Origin: a virus
Virus record (IMG/VR): IMGVR_UViG_3300020371_000033
Span: 1 to 32,880 of that record
Direction: 5' to 3' (one strand)
Length of the DNA stretch: 32,880 nucleotides
Shown here one piece after another: positions 1 to 6,785 of the stretch. The number at the start of each line of letters is the position of its first letter. Position 1 is the first letter of the stretch. The position numbers and the translations under genes are program-made. The notes under the pieces were generated by a model, which made no database searches, had not been told where the DNA came from, and worked only from the letters and a program-made list of their open reading frames with translations.

Positions 1-245
1 CTACCGCACTATCAACTCAAACTAACACTGGTGATGTAATTACTGCCACCATATTCTGGTGTTCAACTGGAACTTCATCTTACATTAATGTTGTTGATAT
101 TGATGGTGTAACGCAAACTGTAAATTGGGTTGGTGGTGCTGCTCCGACTGATGGTTCAGGAAGTAATAAATTTGATATTTACACTTTCACAATTTTTGAT
201 ACAGGAAGTGGTTATTCTGTCTTTGGTAATCAAACAAAATGTTGA
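1..245 (+). CDS. C-terminal fragment of a fibre-like structural protein (5' truncated by window edge)
   Basis: An open frame with codons starting at position 3 runs from the window edge to TGA at 243-245, about 80 residues. It is a paralogue of the C-terminal domain of the 194-residue protein at 3566-4150: both share GDV, an A-x-x-F/W-x-x-S pattern, IDG, WVGG-A-P, GSG, a DIY-F-TI strand and a final GN segment. The stop is three bases before the next ATG at 249, so translation is probably coupled. The domain is Ser/Thr/Gly-rich and beta-strand-like, typical of cyanophage fibre proteins. No enzymatic motif is visible. The N-terminus lies outside the window, so total size and anchor are unknown. 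Confidence 0.7.
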   Translation, partial: TALSTQTNTGDVITATIFWCSTGTSSYINVVDIDGVTQTVNWVGGAAPTDGSGSNKFDIYTFTIFDTGSGYSVFGNQTKC

Positions 246-248
246 TTT

Positions 249-3098
249 ATGATATATCCTAATTACGTAAAGCAAAGTCCTGTTCTTGGTTTAACAAGTG
301 GTGCTGCTGGTGGTGCGAGTCTAAGTTATTTTACACATACTGTCGATGCTGCGCCACCAGGAGGAGGAGGAGGAGATGACTTAGGATCAGTTTACTTTGA
401 TGGTAATGGTGATTACTTAAGTTTAGCAGCCAGTAATGATTTTGATTTTGGAACTGGTGATTTTACTATTGAAGGGTTTTTCTACAAAACTACAACAACT
501 ACACTTCAAACATTACTATGTTCTTCAAGATATTATACATCAGGAAATAATGGCAATTGGATATTAAGAATTACAGACGCAAGTAATATAGCATTTGCTG
601 CTTATGATGGAACAGGAAATGAAGAATACACTAACTTTAGTGCCTCAACTTCAGTGAATACTTGGTATCATTTTGCATTAGTAAGAGAAGGAACTGGAAC
701 TAATCAAACAAAGTTTTATCTTAATGGAGCACTCGCAGGTTCTATGACGGTAAGTAAATCCCTTAGTGATGCAGGAACTAATGGTTTAAGAATTGGTGAA
801 GAAAGTCCTAATGGACCAGGAAACAATTTTATGAATGGATACCTTTCAAATATTCGTATCATCAAAGGAACCGCACTTTACACATCAAACTTTACAGCAC
901 CAACATCATCACTCACTGCAGTAACCAACACAAAACTTCTATGTTGTCAGTCAACTACCGATGCGACTGCGGCCGCAGTTGCTCCTGGAAGTATCACAGC
1001 AAACGGAAACGCAGCAGCATCTAGTTCTACTCCCTTTGGTAAAGGATCAGTTTCATTTGATGGTAATAATGATTATTTGAGTATCGCTGACAGTCCCAAT
1101 TTTAATTTAGGAAGTGGTGATTTTACCATTGAGGCTTATGTGTATGCAAATTCTTTTGGCTCATGGGATGGTATAATTGGACAGTGGCCTCAACAAAGTG
1201 GTAATTCTGCTAATAGTTGGGTTTTAGAAATAGTAGGTGGTAGCCTACAGTTTTACTATGTTGTTGGTTCTACATTATACGGACCAATCAACGGAGGAAG
1301 TCTTTCTACAGGTACATGGCATCATGTTGCAGCAGTTAGAAGCGGCAACACCATGTATATGTTCAAGGATGGAGTGATGTATGGTGGCAGTGGACAATCA
1401 GTAACTCATACTTTTAATAATCCAACATCTGATGTCACGATTGGTGGAAATATAGCTTCGGCTGGATACTTGAATGGTAACATTTCAAATCTTAGATTAG
1501 TAAAGGGAACTGCACTCTACACATCAAACTTTACACCATCAACATCACCACTCATAGTAGTTACCAACACCAAACTTCTGTGTTGTCAGTCAGATACTTC
1601 TCCGACTGTTGCTGCTGTAAGTCCTGGAACTATTACAAATAATGGATCAACAGCAGATAGTTCTAATCCCTTTATTAATGTTGACAATTTAGGATCAGTT
1701 TTATTCGATCAAACTAGTGATTATTTGTCATTATCAGACAGTAGTGACTTTAATTTAGGAACTGGTGATTTTACAATTGAATGTTTTATAAGTCCTGAAA
1801 CTTTAAATACATCTGCTTATTCCAGTGGTTTTTCAACTATATTAGATCATGATGGTGGCACCAACAATTACACCGGAGCCTGGTTTGCGATTCACCAGAA
1901 TAATAAGCAAATATATTGGGCAAGTAATAATGCTAACCAAATAAATGGAGGACAACTACATTTTGGTTGGAATCATGTTGCAGTTGTTCGTTCTGGTAGT
2001 ACAACTACTCTATACGTAAATGGATCATCTGTTGCAAATTACACTGATAATCTTAATTATACTGATAGTCTAACAAGAGGATTATATATCGGAACGCAGA
2101 GTGGAAATTCCAGACGTTTTGGTGGTTATATAAGTAATTTACGTTTAGTTAAAGGAACAGCAGTTTATACCTCCTCAAACATTACAGTACCAACAGCACC
2201 ACTCACGGAAATACCGAACACTAAACTTCTATGTTGTCAGTCAGATACCTCTCCGACTGCTGCTGCTGTAAGTCCTGGAACTATTACAAATAATGGATCA
2301 ACAGTATCTACTTCTAGTCCCTTCGCTCTTTCTGGAAGTGTTGACTTTACTGGTGACCCATCTCAAAAAGATTATCTTAACGTAGCAAAATCTTCTGACT
2401 TTGATTTTTCTGGTGTATTTACACTTGAAGCATGGGCTTACTTTGATTTCTTAGCATATGATTCAAGTCCTACAGGATCGGGTGTGGATAGCAATGGTCG
2501 AACAAAGATAAAAACTATAGCTGAAAGTATTAATTGGAACGCTGAGATAGGTCAGTATCATTTTGGTGTAAGTGCAAATAATAAGTTTCAGTTTTATATT
2601 TTTGATTATCCATCGAGTTATGAAAACAGATATTATCAGGGAAATACCACAATTCAAACAGGTCAATGGTATCATTTTATGGTAAACAGAGATAGTTCTA
2701 ATGATATAAGATTATATGTCAATGGAACTAGACAAACTGTTACTAAGTATATAAACGGATCTTCTCAAGGATCGTCATCCTCCTGGAATGAATCCACAGC
2801 ATTATCTAATTCAAACCAACCAAATCCTTTAAGAATTGGAGCAACTAAGATTGGTGGAACCATTTATGGTATGGACGGAAAAATATCTAACCTGCGTATG
2901 ACCAGACAACAGCTTTATGGAGTTAGTTCTAATATACCTGTTCCAACTTCTAAACTATTATTAACAACTAATGCCACTGCCTCTAACGTAAAACTCCTTT
3001 GCTGTCAAGATCTTAATAGTGCTACTAGTGCTACAAAATCACCGACCAGCATTACGGCAAATAATACTCCAACAGTAAGCAGTAGTCATCCCTTCTGA
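249..3098 (+). CDS. Four-repeat LamG/concanavalin A-like lectin-domain virion protein
   Basis: 949 residues. Four tandem jelly-roll units of about 215-225 residues start near residues 46, 266, 482 and 696. Each opens with G-S-V-x-F-(D/T)-G, then a DYL-(S/N) segment, (N/D)F-(D/N)-(F/L)-G-x-GDFTIE, a W-(Y/N)H-x-x-(A/M)-V-R strand, x-LYVNG, LRIG and an ISNLR segment, and each closes near residues 229, 442, 658 and 915 with the strand K-LLCCQ. This is the LamG/laminin_G_3 (concanavalin A-like) pattern, a glycan-binding fold; a receptor-binding role on the tail is inferred. The N-terminal 45 residues end in a Gly linker and could be the attachment segment. There is no Shine-Dalgarno; the ATG sits 3 bases after the previous stop, suggesting coupling. 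Paired cysteines in each LLCCQ strand are unusual for a virion protein. Confidence 0.85.
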   Translation: MIYPNYVKQSPVLGLTSGAAGGASLSYFTHTVDAAPPGGGGGDDLGSVYFDGNGDYLSLAASNDFDFGTGDFTIEGFFYKTTTTTLQTLLCSSRYYTSGNNGNWILRITDASNIAFAAYDGTGNEEYTNFSASTSVNTWYHFALVREGTGTNQTKFYLNGALAGSMTVSKSLSDAGTNGLRIGEESPNGPGNNFMNGYLSNIRIIKGTALYTSNFTAPTSSLTAVTNTKLLCCQSTTDATAAAVAPGSITANGNAAASSSTPFGKGSVSFDGNNDYLSIADSPNFNLGSGDFTIEAYVYANSFGSWDGIIGQWPQQSGNSANSWVLEIVGGSLQFYYVVGSTLYGPINGGSLSTGTWHHVAAVRSGNTMYMFKDGVMYGGSGQSVTHTFNNPTSDVTIGGNIASAGYLNGNISNLRLVKGTALYTSNFTPSTSPLIVVTNTKLLCCQSDTSPTVAAVSPGTITNNGSTADSSNPFINVDNLGSVLFDQTSDYLSLSDSSDFNLGTGDFTIECFISPETLNTSAYSSGFSTILDHDGGTNNYTGAWFAIHQNNKQIYWASNNANQINGGQLHFGWNHVAVVRSGSTTTLYVNGSSVANYTDNLNYTDSLTRGLYIGTQSGNSRRFGGYISNLRLVKGTAVYTSSNITVPTAPLTEIPNTKLLCCQSDTSPTAAAVSPGTITNNGSTVSTSSPFALSGSVDFTGDPSQKDYLNVAKSSDFDFSGVFTLEAWAYFDFLAYDSSPTGSGVDSNGRTKIKTIAESINWNAEIGQYHFGVSANNKFQFYIFDYPSSYENRYYQGNTTIQTGQWYHFMVNRDSSNDIRLYVNGTRQTVTKYINGSSQGSSSSWNESTALSNSNQPNPLRIGATKIGGTIYGMDGKISNLRMTRQQLYGVSSNIPVPTSKLLLTTNATASNVKLLCCQDLNSATSATKSPTSITANNTPTVSSSHPF

Positions 3099-3104
3099 TA
3101 AATA
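3097..3104 (+). promoter_or_regulatory. T4-type late promoter GATAAATA
   Basis: The octamer matches the cyanophage late consensus NATAAATA and lies 17 bases before the ATG at 3122. It overlaps the stop codon of the LamG gene. Confidence 0.6.
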
Positions 3105-3121
3105 TCTAAAAAAGTAATACA

Positions 3122-3532
3122 ATGTCTAAGGTTAGGGCAGAACAGTTTACTAACAAAGCAGGTAACAATGGTCCAAACTTTCCGTTTGGTCTAAGTGGAA
3201 TTGGTATTCATTCTGCTGGAACTGCAGTTCATACTGGTATTATCACAGCACTAAATTTTGTTGGTTCCGGTAACACTTTTTCTGTAACTGGTAGTAGAGT
3301 AGATATTAGTATTGCTGGTGGTGGTGGAGCTGGAGGAGAAACTGCTGTTTCTGGAACTGATGACTTGATTGTATCTGTAGGCAATCAGGCAGAAATAACT
3401 TCAAACGTTGTTTTAGAGTCAACTGATGATGACACCTTCATGACAAAAAGAAAAGCATTAGTTATCTCTTCAAGTGGTAGTGTTGAGATTGGGGATGGTG
3501 AAGTTATGATTATCAATCCATTTGAAATCTAA
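3122..3532 (+). CDS. Small modular fibre-like structural protein
   Basis: 136 residues. The first ~25 residues (MSKVRAEQF, then a GP-FPFG segment) form the N-terminal block seen in several other fibre-like proteins here (for example at 3566, 18866 and 25727). Residues 35-65 hold the ITALNFVGSGNTF / VDISIAGGGG module that also occurs in the proteins at 5382, 10187 and 24621. The C-terminal 65 residues are acidic and Ser/Thr-rich with no recognised domain. A late promoter lies just upstream and another just downstream, so this gene may be transcribed alone or read through. It is probably a virion decoration or fibre component; the exact location is unknown. Confidence 0.7.
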   Translation: MSKVRAEQFTNKAGNNGPNFPFGLSGIGIHSAGTAVHTGIITALNFVGSGNTFSVTGSRVDISIAGGGGAGGETAVSGTDDLIVSVGNQAEITSNVVLESTDDDTFMTKRKALVISSSGSVEIGDGEVMIINPFEI

Positions 3533-3535
3533 ACA

Positions 3536-3543
3536 TATAAATA
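3536..3543 (+). promoter_or_regulatory. T4-type late promoter TATAAATA
   Basis: Exact TATAAATA, the canonical T4 late octamer, 22 bases before the ATG at 3566. Confidence 0.65.
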
Positions 3544-3565
3544 CAAATAAATTGATAAGTAAGTA

Positions 3566-4150
3566 ATGTCCATACTTAGAGCAGATAGTATTCGTGATAG
3601 AGCAGGAACTGGTGCTCCAGATTTTCCTAATGGTCTAACAGTCACTGGTGATGTTAGTATTGGTGGTATTCTAACTTATGAAGATGTAACTAATATAGAT
3701 TCTGTTGGTATTGTAACTGCAAGAGCGGGTTTTGTTGCTGATGGATTTAAGATTGAGGAAGGATATATCGATACTTCGACTAGTTTAAATGGTGCTATTG
3801 ATATTAATTTTGATTCTGGACAGATTCATAGATTTAGTGCTGCCACTGGAGGTAACTACTATCCTAACTTTAGATTGAATTCTTCAAATTCACCAACTTT
3901 AAGTTCTAAGATGGGTGTTGGTGATGTAACTTCTGCAACTTTATTCATAGCTTCGAGTAGTCACTATATTGCTTCACCTAGTAGCATTCAGATTGATGGT
4001 TCTTCTTCTAATATTGATGTTGATTGGGTAGGAGGAAATGCACCATCTGCTGCTAATGGATCGGGATTTGATATCTATGCTTTCACAATTATAAAAACAG
4101 CATCAACTCCTGCTTATCACGTTATTGGAAATGTTGGTGCTTGTGCTTGA
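3566..4150 (+). CDS. Modular fibre-like structural protein with YEDVTNIDSVG module
   Basis: 194 residues. The N-terminal block (MSILRADSIRDRAGTGAPDF) is the clearest example of the shared anchor-like module of this region. Residues 28-52 hold SIGGILTYEDVTNIDSVG followed by IVTAR, a motif common in cyanophage fibre proteins and present in three other genes of this window. The C-terminal ~120 residues match the truncated protein at the start of the window (GDV, IDG, WVGG-A-P, DIY-FTI, GN), so this domain is duplicated on either side of the LamG gene. The domain probably forms the distal tip. No catalytic motif is seen. Confidence 0.75.
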   Translation: MSILRADSIRDRAGTGAPDFPNGLTVTGDVSIGGILTYEDVTNIDSVGIVTARAGFVADGFKIEEGYIDTSTSLNGAIDINFDSGQIHRFSAATGGNYYPNFRLNSSNSPTLSSKMGVGDVTSATLFIASSSHYIASPSSIQIDGSSSNIDVDWVGGNAPSAANGSGFDIYAFTIIKTASTPAYHVIGNVGACA

Positions 4151-4151
4151 T

Positions 4152-4158
4152 AGGAGGA
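4152..4158 (+). promoter_or_regulatory. Strong Shine-Dalgarno (AGGAGGA)
   Basis: AGGAGGA lies 4 bases before the ATG at 4163. It is one of the few near-perfect Shine-Dalgarno sites in the fibre region, where most starts have a weak site or none. Confidence 0.7.
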
Positions 4159-4162
4159 TACA

Positions 4163-5347
4163 ATGAATTCTTGGTATTCTGAATTTAATAAAAAGCAAAA
4201 ACCTTACGCTGGATTTTCTGGCATGGGTGGTGGTGCTATGGGACTGGCTAATAAGATGGCTGTTGGTCATCCATTTGAACAAATGTCAAATTATCCTGGC
4301 GCTACGAAGTTGAGTGATGATATAATTTACTATCACAATGCAGGTCAATATATTTTTCCAGCAGATGGTTCTTCATTTAGATTCACTGTAGTTGGTGGTG
4401 GTGGCGGATCTGATGGTGATGGTAGTGGATGGTATGGAGTTAGTGGTGGTGGCGGAGGTGGTGCTGCTAGAGCAGTTATCGCCGCAAGTCAGACTTTATA
4501 TATTGGTGTAGGTCAAGGTGGAGAGGGTCTTCAATCTCCTAATCAAGACTCCACATACTATGTTGATTCAATACAAGGTGGTCAAATAAAGAATGCAACT
4601 TATCAAAGAAGTAGGGGTAGAGGTGGACATTCTTACGTGAAAATTGGTTCTCATAGTGCTCCATTTCTAAACACACTTATGGCAGGAACGGGTGGAATGC
4701 AGGGCATGTATGGATATCATGCTACTGCTTATCCTAACATCAACCCATATGGTGGTTATACTTACCCGCATCCTCAGGGATTTTTCTCCAATAGTACGGT
4801 TTCTCATACTGTTAATATGTGGGACAACCATGGATTTGGATGGACTAATCCTCATTCAAGTCTTTCTAGTCCATATACTGAGCCTGGTGGCGTTGGCGGA
4901 TGCGCTGCTCATAAATCAGGAAATCCTTGGAATAATTCAGGAACTAATCCAACAGGGCAAGCGTTACATCCAAGAGATAGTGCTGTTTTATATGGCAATT
5001 ATCCCGATGGAACATATAGAGGAACTTCAGGTGCTCCTTCCGCAGTGAAGGGTAATGGTTGGGGTGGCGCTGGCGGCGGAGGCGGCGGCGACCAGGCAGA
5101 CCAATATCAAAGCAACTATGCTTCAGGTGCGACTGGTGGATTGTCACCAGCTCTCTCCACATTATTAAGTGGTTCTGGATTAACATTTGGTGGTGGTAGT
5201 GGTTCTAATGTTGGATCCGGGCAACAAGCATCGGCTGGAGGTGTTGGTAGTGGCGCTGGCGGAAATGCTAGATATCAAAACTCTGATACCTGGACTGAAA
5301 ATTTGTCTGGTGGAGATGGAATTGTTGTTGTAGAATACTTAGGTTAA
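4163..5347 (+). CDS. Glycine-rich adhesin-like virion protein
   Basis: 394 residues. Residues 1-70 form a non-repetitive N-terminal segment. From about residue 77 the protein becomes Gly-rich, with a strand leading into GGGGG, later GGGGGG and GAGGGGGG runs, and long Tyr/His/Pro/Asn-containing loops. It ends in GGDGIVVVEYLG, the closing strand of the glycine-rich tip domains also seen in the four paralogues at 14081-20413. Unlike those, it has no Ig-like domain. Gly-run adhesins at fibre tips (for example gp38 of T4-like phages) pack as polyglycine-II helices with variable loops that contact the receptor; that role is inferred here. It has a strong ribosome-binding site and follows the previous stop by 12 bases. 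Confidence 0.75.
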   Translation: MNSWYSEFNKKQKPYAGFSGMGGGAMGLANKMAVGHPFEQMSNYPGATKLSDDIIYYHNAGQYIFPADGSSFRFTVVGGGGGSDGDGSGWYGVSGGGGGGAARAVIAASQTLYIGVGQGGEGLQSPNQDSTYYVDSIQGGQIKNATYQRSRGRGGHSYVKIGSHSAPFLNTLMAGTGGMQGMYGYHATAYPNINPYGGYTYPHPQGFFSNSTVSHTVNMWDNHGFGWTNPHSSLSSPYTEPGGVGGCAAHKSGNPWNNSGTNPTGQALHPRDSAVLYGNYPDGTYRGTSGAPSAVKGNGWGGAGGGGGGDQADQYQSNYASGATGGLSPALSTLLSGSGLTFGGGSGSNVGSGQQASAGGVGSGAGGNARYQNSDTWTENLSGGDGIVVVEYLG

Positions 5348-5360
5348 ATCGATCTCAGAT

Positions 5361-5368
5361 AATAAATA
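5361..5368 (+). promoter_or_regulatory. T4-type late promoter AATAAATA
   Basis: Matches NATAAATA, 13 bases before the ATG at 5382; the leader would be very short. Confidence 0.55.
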
Positions 5369-5381
5369 ACTAAAAATTCCA

Positions 5382-6785
5382 ATGTACATCGGAAGACCCC
5401 AAAGAACTGGACCTTATATAACACTGGATGACATTTCAAGTCAGTTCAATGGTGTTGATGTATCATTTAATCTTACTTCTGGTGGATCACCTTTCATTCC
5501 AGACAACCCATATACAGTTAGTATATCACTAAACGGTGTAATTCAGGAACCAGTTACTTCATATACACTTGTAAATGATGTAATAACATTTGCAAATCCA
5601 CCTAGTTCAAATGCTAATTTCTTTGCATTAGTAATTGGATTAACATCCGATAGAGTTATAACAAATGCGACTAGTCTCGCTACTGGTGTTGATATAAGTG
5701 CAGGTGATATTTCTGGCAACAATCTTTCGGTTAGTGGTAATCTTACTGCTGCCGGAATTGTATCTGCTTCTTCTTTCGTAGGTGATGGTTCTCAACTTAG
5801 TGGTATTGATGCCACTTCATTGATAGATCAAAACGGCACAGTAAGAGCACAAGCAAATCCTGCTGGTCTTGTCGTTACTGGTATTCTTACTGCCACTCAG
5901 TTTGATGGTGTAGATGTTACTGCTCTACGTGATAGTGCCGGTGGTAATATTATAGTTCAGGCAAATCCTGGTGGTGTTGTTATTAATGGTATTGCTACAG
6001 CAACTACCTTTGTTGGTAATGTAACTGGTAATTTAACGGGTAATGTTACTGGTAATACCTCTGGAACTGCTGGTGGACTTACGGGCACTCCAAACATCAC
6101 CGTTGGTTCTGTAACAGCTTCTTCTGGTTCCTTTAGTGGTGATGTAAATATTGGCGGGGTCCTCACTTATGAAGATGTCACTAACATTGATTCCGTTGGA
6201 CTGATAACAGCAAGAAATGGTATTAATGTTCCTGCTGGTGGTGTTGATGTAACTGGAACTTTGGATGTTAGCAGCACTGCTACATTTGGTGCTGATGCGA
6301 ATGATGTTCAAGTTTATGGAACCACTAAAATTCTCAGAATGGGTGGATCAAATGGATTCAAAATTCAGGAAGAAGGAACTAGTGCTCAAATAACTCAGCA
6401 AACTGGAAGTTTAAGATTTTTCTATGACTCTGGAAACCAATATAAGTGGGCAATATTTAATAATGCTGGATCTGTAGATTTATATTATGCCAATAATAAG
6501 AAATTTGAAACAACTAGTAATGGAGTTACAATAACTGGTGGTATTTCTGCCACTGGAGGTACCAACGCAATAGGAATTCAATCCGGTGGGCTAAATATTT
6601 CTACAGGTATTATTACAGCTCTTAATTTTGTAGGAGCTGGCAATACTTTTTCTGTCAATGGAAGCACAGTTGATATTAGCATCGCTGCCGGTTCCGATCT
6701 CGTAATTGTTGACGGTGGAGATTTTAATTCATCCAGTTCTACTGCTGGTGCTAGTTCAGAAATAAACGGAGGAGAATTCACCTAA
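5382..6785 (+). CDS. Modular tail-fibre-like protein
   Basis: 467 residues. Residues 1-90 carry a beta-sandwich-like module (FNGV-x-x-SFNL, then V-x-LNGV-x-Q-x-P, and a later TFANPP strand) that recurs in the proteins at 10187 and 12561. Next come repeated spacers (ATSFVGDGSQLSGI-like, repeated QANP-G segments, GNVTGN repeats), one GVLTYEDVTNIDSVG block around residue 260, and an ITALNFVGAGNTF / VDISIA block near the C-terminus. The final residues are Ser/Glu-rich. It lacks an S74 chaperone tail. Its TAA overlaps the next ATG by one base (TAATG), so translation of the Mtd-like protein downstream is probably coupled; the pair may assemble together. Confidence 0.75.
   Translation: MYIGRPQRTGPYITLDDISSQFNGVDVSFNLTSGGSPFIPDNPYTVSISLNGVIQEPVTSYTLVNDVITFANPPSSNANFFALVIGLTSDRVITNATSLATGVDISAGDISGNNLSVSGNLTAAGIVSASSFVGDGSQLSGIDATSLIDQNGTVRAQANPAGLVVTGILTATQFDGVDVTALRDSAGGNIIVQANPGGVVINGIATATTFVGNVTGNLTGNVTGNTSGTAGGLTGTPNITVGSVTASSGSFSGDVNIGGVLTYEDVTNIDSVGLITARNGINVPAGGVDVTGTLDVSSTATFGADANDVQVYGTTKILRMGGSNGFKIQEEGTSAQITQQTGSLRFFYDSGNQYKWAIFNNAGSVDLYYANNKKFETTSNGVTITGGISATGGTNAIGIQSGGLNISTGIITALNFVGAGNTFSVNGSTVDISIAAGSDLVIVDGGDFNSSSSTAGASSEINGGEFT

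Noticed and set aside
4692-5048. Plus-strand frames shifted inside Gly-rich genes (also 14913-15140, 15354-15761, 16280-16507, 19326-19655)
   Set aside because: GGT/GGA runs read as Val/Leu/Glu in other frames; the products are artefacts of codon bias in the real Gly-rich genes.
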